A stretch of DNA of 45,080 nt from Candidatus Albibeggiatoa sp. nov. BB20 (GTDB lineage: Bacteria > Pseudomonadota > Gammaproteobacteria > Beggiatoales > Beggiatoaceae), in NCBI GenBank assembly GCA_016744725.1, contig JADGDW010000006.1, positions 11,652-56,731 of the forward strand, read 5' to 3'. Below are positions 23,613 to 32,714 of the stretch, in pieces. A program made the translations under genes and the position numbers. Below the pieces are notes generated by a model. That model saw only the letters and a program-made list of their open reading frames with translations. It had not been told where the DNA came from and ran no database searches. Each line of letters begins with the position of its first letter. The first letter of the stretch is position 1.

Positions 23613-25067
23613 TTAAGCAAATTGCTCTGGGGCTTGACGATGCCAATCAGTGCATTGTTGATACTGATGTGCAACATTTAATAATTTCGCTTCATCAAAA
23701 TAGTTACCGATTAACTGCATCCCAATAGGCAATTTATTTGCAAAGCCTGCGGGTAATGACATTGCTGGCAAACCTGCTAAATTTACTGCAATCGTATAAA
23801 TATCAGATAAATACATAGTCACTGGGTCGTTGGCTTTTTCCCCAATTTTAAATGCAGGGGTTGGTGTGGTTGGACCTAAAATCACATCAACTTTCTTGAA
23901 TGCGGCTTTAAAATCATCACTGATTAAATGACGAATTTGTTGTGCCTTCAAATAATAAGCATCGTAATAACCCGCTGATAATGCGTAAGCACCCACCATA
24001 ATCCGACGTTTTACTTCTGCGCCAAAACCTTCACCACGAGAACGTTTATACATATCAACCAAATCAACAGGATTTTCACAGCGATAACCAAAACGGACAC
24101 CATCAAAGCGAGATAAGTTTGAAGAACATTCTGCGGGTGCAATAATGTAATAAACAGGCACAGCTAGTTTATTATTCGGTAATTCAATCTCTTCAAAGGT
24201 TGCACCCATTTTCTCTAATTCTTTAATCGCCACTTGTAATGCTGTGTTGACTTCAGGGTCTAAGCCTTCACCGAAATAATCTGTAGGTAAACCAATTTTC
24301 AAGCCCCGAATATCATTATTTAAACTGGCACTAAAATCAGTGACAGGACGATCAATCGACGTGGAATCGCGCTCATCAAATCCAGACATAGCCTCTAATA
24401 ATAACGCTACATCTTCAGCACTGTGTCCCATAGGCCCACCTTGATCTAAGCTAGATGCGAAGGCGATCATGCCATAACGTGAGACTAAGCCATAAGTTGG
24501 TTTTAAACCTGTGATACCACATAATGCAGCAGGTTGACGAATTGAACCACCTGTATCTGTGCCTGTCGCAATTGGAGTTAAACGCGCAGCGACAGCAGCG
24601 GCTGAGCCACCAGAAGAACCACCAGGAACGGCTTCTATATTCCAAGGGTTTTTAACCGTGCCGTAAAAACTGGTTTCGTTAGATGAACCCATTGCAAACT
24701 CATCCATATTGGTTTTACCCAACATGACCATGCCTGCTTTTTGTATGTTTTCGACTACGCCAGCATTATAAGGTGCAATAAAATTATCCAACATTTTAGA
24801 GGCACACGACGTTCTTACACCTTGGGTGCAAAAAATATCTTTATGTGCCATTGGAATACCTGTTAATTTCCCCGCGTTGCCTTGTTTTATCAGTTCATCT
24901 GCGGCTTTTGCTTGTTCTAATGCGAGTTCAGGTGTCACCGTAATAAAACTATTGAGCTGGCCATCATGCTGCTGAATACGGTCTAAAAAGTATTGGGTTA
25001 ATGCTTGGCTTGTAATTTCGCCAGATTGAAGGGCTTGGGATAATTCAGATAAGGTTTTATTGTGCAT
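23613..25067 (-). CDS. gatA: Asp-tRNA(Asn)/Glu-tRNA(Gln) amidotransferase subunit A
   Basis: The 484-residue amidase subunit of GatCAB releases ammonia from glutamine to convert mischarged Glu-tRNA(Gln) or Asp-tRNA(Asn). The amidase-signature Ser-cisSer-Lys triad is present: Lys in GIPMAHKDIFCTQG, and the serines in AVPGGSSGGSAAAVAA and TGTDTGGSIRQPA. The C-terminus has the usual LAGLPAMSLPAGF and PIGMQLIGNYFDE segments. The small subunit gene gatC normally sits directly upstream and gatB downstream. Neither is adjacent here, so the operon has been split or they lie elsewhere. Confidence 0.96.
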   Translation of the reverse strand: MHNKTLSELSQALQSGEITSQALTQYFLDRIQQHDGQLNSFITVTPELALEQAKAADELIKQGNAGKLTGIPMAHKDIFCTQGVRTSCASKMLDNFIAPYNAGVVENIQKAGMVMLGKTNMDEFAMGSSNETSFYGTVKNPWNIEAVPGGSSGGSAAAVAARLTPIATGTDTGGSIRQPAALCGITGLKPTYGLVSRYGMIAFASSLDQGGPMGHSAEDVALLLEAMSGFDERDSTSIDRPVTDFSASLNNDIRGLKIGLPTDYFGEGLDPEVNTALQVAIKELEKMGATFEEIELPNNKLAVPVYYIIAPAECSSNLSRFDGVRFGYRCENPVDLVDMYKRSRGEGFGAEVKRRIMVGAYALSAGYYDAYYLKAQQIRHLISDDFKAAFKKVDVILGPTTPTPAFKIGEKANDPVTMYLSDIYTIAVNLAGLPAMSLPAGFANKLPIGMQLIGNYFDEAKLLNVAHQYQQCTDWHRQAPEQFA

Positions 25068-25332
25068 AGCTTTTTATCAGTTTTGAGTTCTAAAATATTT
25101 GCTGCTGTCGTGACGTTTTGGCTTAAAGACTGTGAGTCTGGAATGTAAATAATAATGCCCATTGTAGCAGAAAACGAAGTATTTCTATGCGATTGTTTTA
25201 CATATCGAAACTAAGTTAGCTTAAAAATATGGCACTATTGCTACTAAAACGAAATATGACCCATTCTATTGGGTGTTAACTTCAACCCTGTTTTTTGAGC
25301 TTATGCAGCATTGCCTAATAACAAACTAAAAT

Positions 25333-25698
25333 TTAAAACTGTTGAGTTTGTAACATCACTAAAGTGCAGCCTTTAACCACTTCAATTCCTTGTTTTTCAG
25401 CTTCTTTTTTTAATTGTTCATTTTCTGTACCAGGATTCATAATAATACGTTTTGGCTGTAATGCTAAGATTTCATCTAATATTTTATTAGAACGCTCTTC
25501 ACCCACATACAAAGCCAAAGTATGAATAGGCTGTTGTATTGATTCGAGATTTTTATAGCAAGTTTGCTCATGAATTTTATCGGTATTGGGATGAATAGGT
25601 AAAACCTCATGATGATACTCTAAAAGCATTTTAACGGCTTTGTTAGAATAACGCTCTGCTTTAGGTGATGCGCCAAGCACCGCAACTTTATAAGACAC
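25333..25698 (-). CDS. CoA-binding (YccU-type) protein
   Basis: About 121 residues forming a single Rossmann CoA-binding domain (CoA_binding_2). It has VAVLGASPKAERYSN at the N-terminus, VLPIHPN, the ALYVGEERSN segment, IIMNPGTENE and GIEVVKGCTLVML at the end. Such stand-alone domains are related to the succinyl-CoA synthetase alpha subunit and lack its catalytic half; their role is unknown. GTG at 25698 is chosen because GGGAGA lies 7 nt upstream; another GTG at 25713 overlaps that ribosome site. Confidence 0.82.
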   Translation of the reverse strand: MSYKVAVLGASPKAERYSNKAVKMLLEYHHEVLPIHPNTDKIHEQTCYKNLESIQQPIHTLALYVGEERSNKILDEILALQPKRIIMNPGTENEQLKKEAEKQGIEVVKGCTLVMLQTQQF

Positions 25699-26245
25699 TA
25701 TTCTTTCTCCCACTGGTATAGTTAAATTGATTATCTAATTCAAGTGACATTTGCTGGAAAATACGAGGCGATTCTGTTCTATAGTCAATTCCGTCTTGAG
25801 TGTGAGGACTGGCAGTCCTGAAATGTTTTAAATATCAAATAGTTTTAAAACATAGGACTGCCAGTCCTGTATCATCTTAAAATAAAATGACTATAGCAGT
25901 TTTTATTATTCTTCTAATTGCAAACGGATTGTTTACGTAACTTGGATCATCTCATTTGAGCATGATATATCAGAATGAAGTGGTAAATATAACAAATTAT
26001 TTTGCATAACTTAAGCCAGATCACAAACACTAAAAGCTCATCTCAATAAATAAGCAATAAATGAAAGTGTGGCAGTTAAGATGACAATGCGTAAGTAAAA
26101 GTATAGATGTGAAAGGACAAGTTTAAAGATTGAATGTGGTTTTTTTAATATTTTTAAGTATAAATACGTGGCATTTTGCCAATCCATGAGTAAGAATGAT
26201 TGTTTTTCACTCCTAACAGGACTGACAATTTTTAAGCCTTATAGC
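25699..26245. other. Intergenic region containing MITE copy 2
   Basis: Apart from the MITE at 25780-25895, about 350 bp (25896-26245) carry no recognisable gene, RNA or repeat. The region lies between the argF stop and the start of the CoA-binding gene, both on the minus strand. No clear terminator for argF was seen. Confidence 0.35.
25780..25895. mobile_element. 116-bp MITE-like palindromic element, copy 2
   Basis: Exactly the same length and ends (TATAGTC/GACTATA) as the copies at 99 and 36026, with the same paired AGGACTGGCAGTCCT and AGGACTGCCAGTCCT cores. This copy has more substitutions than the other two (for example CCGTCTTGAGTG for TCGTTTTGGGTG near the left end). It lies about 80 bp upstream of the CoA-binding gene start. 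Confidence 0.8.
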
Positions 26246-27163
26246 TTATTTTTTACCAAGTAATAAAAACTCAAGCAAAGCTTTCTGAGAATGCAAACGA
26301 TTGCCCGCTTGTCCCCAAACCACACTTTGTTCACCATCAATCACACTGGCTGAGACTTCTTCTTCTCGATGTGCAGGTAAACAGTGCATAAATAATGCGT
26401 CTGATTTTGCCAATGACATCAGCATTGTATTGACTTGATACGGTTCAAAAGCACGAGCGCGTTTATTTTGCTCTTCTTCTTGCCCCATACTTGCCCAAAC
26501 ATCAGTTGTGACTAAATCAGCCTCAGCCGCTGCTTGTGCAGGATCATGACAAACTTCAACATGTTCTTTTCCTGCTGTCACTACTAATGCTTCATTTGGA
26601 CAGTAATTAGGCGGGCAAGCCACATGCAATTTAAAGCCAAACAATTTTGCAGCGGTAATATAAGAATGACACATATTATTGCCATCACCAATCCAAGCCA
26701 CTTTTTTGCCTTGAATAGAACCACGATGCTCTACATAGGTTTGGACATCAGCCAAAATCTGACATGGATGATACATATCAGATAAAGCATTAATCACAGG
26801 TACAGATGAATTTTCTGCAAACGTTTCAATCATTTCCTGTGAAAAGGTGCGAATCATCACACAATCAACCATTTGAGATAACACTTTGGCAGTATCTTCA
26901 ACAGGTTCACCGCGTCCAAGCTGCGTATCGCGTGGAGATAGGAAAATTGCACCACCACCAAATTGCAACATGGCTGATTCAAATGAAACGCGAGTTCGGG
27001 TTGAGGATTTTTCGAAAATCATTCCTAAAACACGATTTTTCAACGGCTCATAAATTTCACCTTTTTGGTGAATCGCCTTTAGTTGAATTGCGCGTTCAAT
27101 AACGTAATTTAATTCCTCAGACGAAAAATCGGATATGGTCAAAAAATGACGAGGAGTGGCCAT
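26246..27163 (-). CDS. argF: Ornithine carbamoyltransferase
   Basis: This enzyme transfers the carbamoyl group to ornithine to give citrulline in arginine synthesis. Signature motifs are EKSSTRTRVSFE (carbamoyl phosphate binding), MYHPCQILAD, WIGDGNNMCHS and the ornithine-site MHCLPAHREEE. It is about 305 residues. The ATG at 27163 is chosen because AAGGAG lies 6 nt before it and directly abuts the earlier ATG at 27169. It starts 12 bp after the argD stop, so the two form an operon. Confidence 0.96.
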   Translation of the reverse strand: MATPRHFLTISDFSSEELNYVIERAIQLKAIHQKGEIYEPLKNRVLGMIFEKSSTRTRVSFESAMLQFGGGAIFLSPRDTQLGRGEPVEDTAKVLSQMVDCVMIRTFSQEMIETFAENSSVPVINALSDMYHPCQILADVQTYVEHRGSIQGKKVAWIGDGNNMCHSYITAAKLFGFKLHVACPPNYCPNEALVVTAGKEHVEVCHDPAQAAAEADLVTTDVWASMGQEEEQNKRARAFEPYQVNTMLMSLAKSDALFMHCLPAHREEEVSASVIDGEQSVVWGQAGNRLHSQKALLEFLLLGKK

Positions 27164-27174
27164 GTTCATCTCCT

Positions 27175-28350
27175 TCAGTGCATGGCAAGAAAACTTTTAA
27201 TCAAGCCACTGACTGTTAGAATTATTTTATCTGCTTGACTATCAGTCAAAATGAATGGGGGTAGCAAACGAATCGTATTTCCAGCGGTCACATTAATCAG
27301 CAGGTGTTGTGCTAACGCTTGTTGTACTAATTCTGCACAAGCTTGGTCAAGCTCAATACCAATCATAAGCCCTTTAACTCGAATGGATTGAACACCTTGT
27401 ACGTCAGACAACTGAGTTGCAAAACCTGTTTCAAAATGAGCACTTAATTCATTGACACGTTGTAATAAATTATCTTGCTCAATGCTCTCAAGTACGGCGA
27501 GTGCTGTTCGACAGGCTAATGGATTACCACCAAAGGTTGTACCATGTGTACCAGGGGAAAATAGCTCAGCCGCGATACCACGTGCTAAACATACCCCAAT
27601 AGGTACGCCATTACCTAAGCCTTTAGCAAGACTAACTATATCTGGCAAAATTTGATTGTGTTGATACGCAACCCATTGTCCCGTCCGCCCAATGCCTGTT
27701 TGAATCTCATCTAGCATTAATAACCATTGTTGTTGGTCACAAAGTGTGCGTAATTGATTCAAATAATCATGCGCAGGGATATTAACCCCACCTTCACCTT
27801 GTACAGGCTCAACCATCACGGCCACAATATTTTGCTGGGTTTGTGCTAATTGCATAATGGCTGCAACATCGTTATAAGGAACGTGAATAAAATCTGGGAC
27901 TAAGGGTTCAAAACCTTGCTTTATTTTCGGATTACCCGTAGCACTTAAGGTTGCCAAAGTACGCCCATGAAACGATTGATTGGTGACTACTATCGCTGGA
28001 TTCGGAATATTTTTGCGACGCGCGTACAAACGTGCCAACTTAATCATGGCTTCATTCGCTTCTGCACCAGAGTTACAGAAAAAGCTATTTTCCATACCTG
28101 TTAAAGAAGTTAATTTATCAGCTAATCGTCGTTGGTGTTCAATACCATAAATGTTTGATGTATGAACTAACGTTTGTGCCTGTTCGCAAATAGCGGCGGT
28201 GACTTTGGGATGTGCGTGACCTAAATTGCACACAGCAATGCCCGATAGTGCGTCTAAATAAGCCCGCCCTTCGGTATCCCATAATAATGCACCTTCGCCT
28301 TTGGTAAACGTCACTGGCAAACGTGCGTAATTTGACATTAAAGTTGCCAT
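27175..28350 (-). CDS. argD: Acetylornithine aminotransferase
   Basis: A 391-residue class III PLP aminotransferase that makes N-acetylornithine in arginine synthesis. It carries FFCNSGAEANEAMIKLAR, LDEIQTGIGRTG, the PLP lysine in VSLAKGLGNGVPIG and GTHGTTFGGNPLACR. It is first in an operon with argF. A GGGGGT sequence lies shortly before the ATG. An intrinsic terminator lies only about 15-40 bp upstream of the start on the coding strand, which may attenuate the operon. Related enzymes act on succinylornithine or DAPA, but the argF context supports the arginine role. Confidence 0.95.
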   Translation of the reverse strand: MATLMSNYARLPVTFTKGEGALLWDTEGRAYLDALSGIAVCNLGHAHPKVTAAICEQAQTLVHTSNIYGIEHQRRLADKLTSLTGMENSFFCNSGAEANEAMIKLARLYARRKNIPNPAIVVTNQSFHGRTLATLSATGNPKIKQGFEPLVPDFIHVPYNDVAAIMQLAQTQQNIVAVMVEPVQGEGGVNIPAHDYLNQLRTLCDQQQWLLMLDEIQTGIGRTGQWVAYQHNQILPDIVSLAKGLGNGVPIGVCLARGIAAELFSPGTHGTTFGGNPLACRTALAVLESIEQDNLLQRVNELSAHFETGFATQLSDVQGVQSIRVKGLMIGIELDQACAELVQQALAQHLLINVTAGNTIRLLPPFILTDSQADKIILTVSGLIKSFLAMH

Positions 28351-28365
28351 GATGTACCCCCAAAA

Positions 28366-28393
28366 TGAAAAAGCAGCCCCGAAGGACTGCCTT
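28366..28393 (-). terminator. Intrinsic terminator in the argD leader
   Basis: On the minus strand the sequence GCAGTCC-TTCG-GGGCTGC, flanked by AAG before and TTTTTC after, forms a 7-bp stem (one G-U pair) with a UUCG tetraloop followed by a T run. No minus-strand gene precedes it; the neighbour at 28611 runs the other way. It therefore either ends a small RNA or attenuates argDF transcription. Confidence 0.7.
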
Positions 28394-28469
28394 AAACTAA
28401 ATTTCGATTTTATCGCTTACGCTTTGAAAATGCAAGACTCCAATTTTGGCGATAAGCAATTAACTAAAT

Positions 28470-28510
28470 ATAAGACATTATAAAATAGTTAATTTAATGA
28501 TGTATAAATA
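28470..28510 (-). promoter_or_regulatory. Candidate promoter for the argDF leader
   Basis: On the minus strand TATAAT (28482-28477) is preceded by a weak -35-like TATACA 18 bp upstream. Transcription from here would give a leader of about 100 nt ending at the terminator before argD. No convincing arginine-repressor box was seen. This is based on consensus matching only. Confidence 0.3.
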
Positions 28511-28610
28511 AAAACTTGCACATTCAACATTTTTAAGGTAAAAATTTGTCTACTTCTAGTAGATAGTTCTTAAATCTCTTAACTTATCAAAATAAAATTA
28601 GATTTTGCTC

Positions 28611-29501
28611 ATGAGTCATATTCTTGCTGTTGGTATTGCAACTTTAGACGTTATCAATATAGTTGATGAATATCCCAAAGAAGACACCGAAATGCGAGCC
28701 AGTGGGCAACGAATTTGCCGTGGTGGCAATGCAACTAATACGCTTGTTGTATTAAGCCAATTGCAGCATCAATGTACTTGGGCTGGGGTTTGGGTAGATG
28801 AGCCTGATGGGCATATCATACTGGCTGATTTACAGCGACATAACATTAATACACATTATTGCCACATTGAGAAAACAGGCAAAGTGCCGACTTCTTATAT
28901 TTTACTCAGTCAACAAACAGGTACACGAACCATTGTGCATTACCGCAATATTGGTGAATTCAGTTTTGAGCAATTTCAAAAAATCGATTTATCCAATATA
29001 GACTGGCTGCATTTTGAAGGGCGCAACGTGATTGAGACCCATAAAATGTTGCAATGGGTAAAGCAGCAGCAACCTTATTTGCCGATTTCGTTGGAAATTG
29101 AAAAACCGCGCTTGGGGATTGAACGATTATTCCAATATGTGGATTTATTACTGTGTTCTCAAAGTTTTGCAAATCATCATGCTTATTACAATGCGACGGA
29201 ATTTTTACACGATTTACGGCAACAAGTTGCAGATACTGATTTAGTCTGTGCTTGGGGACATTTAGGAGCGTATGCGATTGATAGACGTGGAAAAGTGTTG
29301 CACAGTCCTGCTTATCCACCACCTCAAGTGATTGATACTTTAGGGGCAGGCGATACATTCAACGCAAGTTTGATTGATAGTTTTTGTCAGCAGCAAGATT
29401 TATCAACTGCATTACATGAGGCTTGTTGGTTAGCAGGGAAAAAATGTGGGCAAGTGGGGCTAGAACGACTCTCTCGTGCCCAAATCTTGAAGTCTATTTG
29501 A
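28611..29501 (+). CDS. PfkB-family sugar kinase (ketohexokinase-like)
   Basis: About 296 residues with both ribokinase-family signatures: the N-terminal glycine motif CRGGNATNTLVVLSQL and the C-terminal active site DTLGAGDTFNA with the catalytic Asp, near residue 241. The overall layout (GIATLDVINIVDEYP at the N-terminus, HYRNIGEFSFEQF) is close to fructose/ketohexokinase-type members. The substrate cannot be fixed from sequence. The ATG at 28611 is preferred over TTG 28605. It is divergent from argD. Confidence 0.85.
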   Translation: MSHILAVGIATLDVINIVDEYPKEDTEMRASGQRICRGGNATNTLVVLSQLQHQCTWAGVWVDEPDGHIILADLQRHNINTHYCHIEKTGKVPTSYILLSQQTGTRTIVHYRNIGEFSFEQFQKIDLSNIDWLHFEGRNVIETHKMLQWVKQQQPYLPISLEIEKPRLGIERLFQYVDLLLCSQSFANHHAYYNATEFLHDLRQQVADTDLVCAWGHLGAYAIDRRGKVLHSPAYPPPQVIDTLGAGDTFNASLIDSFCQQQDLSTALHEACWLAGKKCGQVGLERLSRAQILKSI

Positions 29502-29530
29502 TAACCTCAAGATATGGTCTGATGAGAAAG

Positions 29531-29782
29531 TTAAGCGGTTGCGTTCTCTTCAAGTATGCGGTTGTAAATACGATCTTTTAACAAAGCACGCTTTTTCTTT
29601 AACTCTTCAGCATAAGTGTCTGATGTGGCCTCGACATTTTGCTCGATTTTCAAGATTTCGTCATCTAGGCCGTGGTATTCAACATACATCAACTGGAAAT
29701 CAGAGTCTTCTTCACATAATCTTTTAATCACATCCTTATATTCAGGAAATTCTTTTGGAATATCATGGTGTTCGCCGAACAT
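29531..29782 (-). CDS. YdcH-family (DUF465) small protein
   Basis: An 83-residue helical protein of the DUF465/YdcH family. It has the N-terminal EFPEYKDVIKRLCEEDSDF, the central YHGLDDEILKIEQ and the C-terminal basic LKKKRALLKDRIYNRI. The family is common in proteobacteria and has no assigned function. AGGAGG lies 6 nt before the ATG. It is convergent with the PfkB kinase gene, 29 bp apart. Confidence 0.9.
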   Translation of the reverse strand: MFGEHHDIPKEFPEYKDVIKRLCEEDSDFQLMYVEYHGLDDEILKIEQNVEATSDTYAEELKKKRALLKDRIYNRILEENATA

Positions 29783-29892
29783 AACATGCCTCCTTGTTGT
29801 TAAAGTTGGTTATTACATACGAAATGTATCAATTTGAATACAGTCACTATTATTCTCGACCTTGAGAATATCCTGTATTAATCCCTCAAAAC

Positions 29893-29924
29893 AATTATCA
29901 ATGAACAATGCACAATTATCAATC
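29893..29924. repeat. 32-bp dispersed repeat, copy 2
   Basis: Same unit as at 11131-11162 (AATTATCAAT, 11 bases, AATTATCAAT), differing at two central bases. It lies between the YdcH gene and the small lipoprotein gene. Confidence 0.65.
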
Positions 29925-29962
29925 AATGAAACAAAAATTTTGAGGTTTTTTAGCTAAAAATC

Positions 29963-30184
29963 TTAAGGTGTTGCACGATCATCAATAGTTTTGCATTCAG
30001 CTCGATTATTTACATCATCACAATCGATTTGTCCAGAACCTTGTAGAGGGGCAATGTTGTTTGCTGTTGAGTTATCATCTAATAAATTACTGCGTTTGCA
30101 AGCGGTCATCATTCCAAATGAAGTCAATAAGCTAGCAATAACAAGATAACGAAAGCTTGATTTTAAAATAGCGGCTGAATTCAT
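29963..30184 (-). CDS. Small putative lipoprotein
   Basis: 73 residues. It has a basic N-terminus, a hydrophobic segment (YLVIASLLTSFGMM) and then TAC at residues 27-29, a plausible lipobox with the lipidated Cys29 followed by a short polar tail containing two more cysteines (QIDCDD, AECK). GAGG lies about 8 nt before the ATG. No family was recognised. Confidence 0.55.
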   Translation of the reverse strand: MNSAAILKSSFRYLVIASLLTSFGMMTACKRSNLLDDNSTANNIAPLQGSGQIDCDDVNNRAECKTIDDRATP

Positions 30185-30483
30185 GTGGTAACCTCGCTAA
30201 AAATAAGTTTATTAGACATTACAGGTTGGCCTCAGCTAATAACAGCCGACCTCATTTAAAAATTTTATTTTAGTGTAAAGGAATTTAAGTCTACAACCAA
30301 GCTCTTTTTACTCAGCCTGCTAAAACCGTGAAAAACCATTGAAAGAAGACTGTCTTTTTGGGTTTTAACGGGCTTTTTATTCACAGTTTGAATGGTCGTT
30401 AATGTTAAACTCAAAGTCTTCAGGTTATAATTGTTTTCTATCAGTTTTTACGCATTTTAAGAATAGTTTTTTAGGAGGCCTTT

Positions 30484-30881
30484 ATGTCGGTTGAGTTATT
30501 ATTGAATGTCAGTGATTGTACTGAATTTGAGCAAGATTTACAGCAGGCATTATTACGAGAATTAAATGACGGGGATATTGCAGAATCGGTTACGTTAGTT
30601 AAAATAGATGGCGTGGTGCAAAAGGGGATTTGCTTGAAGCAATAAAAGTACAACTTCAGCCAAAAAACTTAAAGGTTCTGGTTAAATCTGTATCAGATAT
30701 TTTTTGGCAATTCAGTGTGCCACCTGCCATTATTGTGAGTGTTGAAGGTAAAAAAGTACAAGTGCGAGTCAATCGCAAAGAAGATTTAGAACAGGCTGTA
30801 CAGCAGTTGAAATCATTGCTGGAAAAACAACTTAAGTCTGATGGTCATTTTAAATTGAAACTTTACACCCATATTTATTAG
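30484..30881 (+). pseudogene. Small gene split by a -1 shift (EACC1-like)
   Basis: AGGAGG (30473-30478) precedes ATG 30484 by 5 nt. The first frame encodes 48 residues (MSVELLLNVSDCTEFEQDLQ onward) and stops. The -1 frame continues from the AAAAGGGG run at 30620-30627 with GDLLEAIKVQLQPKNLKVLV to the stop at 30881. Joined, this makes a protein of about 131 residues. Its pattern (N-terminal beta strand, middle helix, IIVSVEGKKVQVRVN, C-terminal helix QLKSLLEKQL) resembles effector-associated constant component (EACC1) domains, though this is a low-confidence match. The run A-AAG-GGG fits the canonical -1 slippery pattern, so recoding, a sequencing error and real inactivation are all open. Confidence 0.6.
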
Positions 30882-30928
30882 AATAGTAGTATCAAACTTA
30901 TCACACCTTGCTTTTATAATAGAACAAT

Positions 30929-32311
30929 ATGCAAAAACGTCTCTTTATTTTAGATACCAATGTGTTAATGCACGATCCGACAGCTATTTTTCGCTTTCAA
31001 GAACATGCCATTTATTTACCAATGATTGTTTTAGAAGAGCTTGATGCAGCCAAAAAGGGCATGTCGGAAGTGTCACGCAATGTGCGTCAAGTCAGTCGAT
31101 TTTTAGATGATTTGATTAGCTCCGTTGATAATTTATCTGCTGGTGTCGCCTTACCTATTTCGGGTGAGCAAACCGATGCTGGTAGCCTTTATTTTCAAAC
31201 TGAACTTTTAGCTGAGTCTGATTTAACCCGTTCTTTACCCGGTAACAAACCTGATAATACCTTGTTAAGTGCTGCCATTGCGCTTAAGCAAGCAGGGAAA
31301 TTTAAAGATGTCACCTTGGTATCCAAAGACATCAATATGCGCATCAAAGCCCATGTATTGGGAATTCATGCAGAAGACTATACCAGTGATAAAACCTTGG
31401 ATGACATGGATTTATTGTATACAGGTATGGCAAATTTAGAACCTGACTTTTGGGAACAGCACAGCAAGTCATTAGATTCTTGGAAGGAAGAAGGCCGCAC
31501 TTTTTACAAAGTTAAAGGCCCTGCGGTCAAACAATGGTATACCAACCAATTTTTATATTCAGAAGATGAAAGCAATTTTAACGCGATTGTCCGAGAATGT
31601 GGTGAAAATGATGCCACTATGGAATTGGCGAAAGATTTTACCTTGGAAAATAATAGCGTGTGGGGTATCAATGCGCGTAATTTAGAGCAAAATTTTGCGT
31701 TGAATCTGCTCACTGACCCTGAAGTTGATTTTGTCACTTTAGTCGGGGCAGCAGGTACGGGTAAAACCTTGCTGGCATTGGCTGCGGGTTTAGCTCAAAC
31801 CTTAGACCAGTCTTTGTACCGCGAAATTATTGTCACTCGGGTTACAATTCCTGTGGGTGAAGATATTGGCTTTTTACCAGGAACGGAAGAAGAAAAAATG
31901 ACCCCTTGGATGGGCGCATTAGTTGATAATTTGGAAGTGCTTGCACCCACGACACAAGAAGGTGGGGATTGGGGACGTGCTGCAACTGCCGATTTATTGC
32001 ACAACCGAATCAAAGTCCGCTCGTTAAATTTTATGCGGGGTCGAACCTTTTTAAATCGCTATATCATTTTGGATGAAGCGCAGAATTTAACCCCAAAACA
32101 GATGAAAACCTTTGTCACACGTGCAGGACCAGGTTCAAAAATTGTTTGTTTAGGTAATGTTGCACAAATTGATACACCGTATTTGACTGAAACCAGCTCA
32201 GGTTTAACTTATGTGGTTGATCGTTTTAAACAATGGGAACACAGTGGCCATGTGACATTACAACGTGGTGAACGGTCTCGTTTAGCCGATTTTGCCTCAC
32301 AAACCTTGTAA
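30929..32311 (+). CDS. PIN-PhoH family ATPase/ribonuclease (YlaK-type)
   Basis: A 460-residue protein. The N-terminal PIN nuclease domain (about 1-150) begins FILDTNVLMHDP and has acidic residues in VLEELDAAK. The C-terminal PhoH ATPase domain has Walker A GAAGTGKTLLALA near residue 272, FLPGTEEEKM and Walker B ILDEAQNLTPKQMKTF. Such PhoH2-type proteins are RNA helicase/RNases in studied cases. It lies 47 bp downstream of the frameshifted small gene; no strong ribosome site precedes the ATG. Confidence 0.9.
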   Translation: MQKRLFILDTNVLMHDPTAIFRFQEHAIYLPMIVLEELDAAKKGMSEVSRNVRQVSRFLDDLISSVDNLSAGVALPISGEQTDAGSLYFQTELLAESDLTRSLPGNKPDNTLLSAAIALKQAGKFKDVTLVSKDINMRIKAHVLGIHAEDYTSDKTLDDMDLLYTGMANLEPDFWEQHSKSLDSWKEEGRTFYKVKGPAVKQWYTNQFLYSEDESNFNAIVRECGENDATMELAKDFTLENNSVWGINARNLEQNFALNLLTDPEVDFVTLVGAAGTGKTLLALAAGLAQTLDQSLYREIIVTRVTIPVGEDIGFLPGTEEEKMTPWMGALVDNLEVLAPTTQEGGDWGRAATADLLHNRIKVRSLNFMRGRTFLNRYIILDEAQNLTPKQMKTFVTRAGPGSKIVCLGNVAQIDTPYLTETSSGLTYVVDRFKQWEHSGHVTLQRGERSRLADFASQTL

Positions 32312-32714
32312 ATCACAAAATATGAAAGCAAGTGATTAAAATACATTTAAATTTTAATATGCTTGTTTTCTATTTAATTGCTTAAAAAAATATGATTGCT
32401 CCAGGATAGTGTGTCATTCTAAAAATACCAACCCTATTTCCATCAAATCGACATTTATTGACCTAAATAAATATTGTTCTCTGGGATGGTAATTTAATAT
32501 AAGTTAATAACCAGCCGATTTAAAAACACTTATCCATAGATATGATGTGATCCATATAGCCTCTTTTTTGTTTAAGTTAGAATGCCGAAATTAATCTATT
32601 TAGATTAGGTTTTTTTACAAAATAAAAACCTACTCGTTTCAAATCAAATGCTTAAACAGTGCCTAAAAATTGCTTCTTTCGTGCTAAATAAATCAATTTA
32701 CTTGGTAAGCCAAT
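32312..32714. other. Intergenic region before the TonB-dependent receptor
   Basis: About 400 bp, AT-rich. It contains the candidate phoH terminator (32329-32370) and otherwise nothing recognised. No convincing Fur box was seen upstream of the receptor, although the region probably holds its promoter. Confidence 0.35.
32329..32370 (+). terminator. Candidate terminator after the PhoH gene
   Basis: CAAG plus ATTAAAA pair with TTTTAAT plus CTTG, forming an interrupted stem of about 11 bp around TACATTTAAA, followed by TTTTC. It lies 18 bp after the stop codon. Confidence 0.4.
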
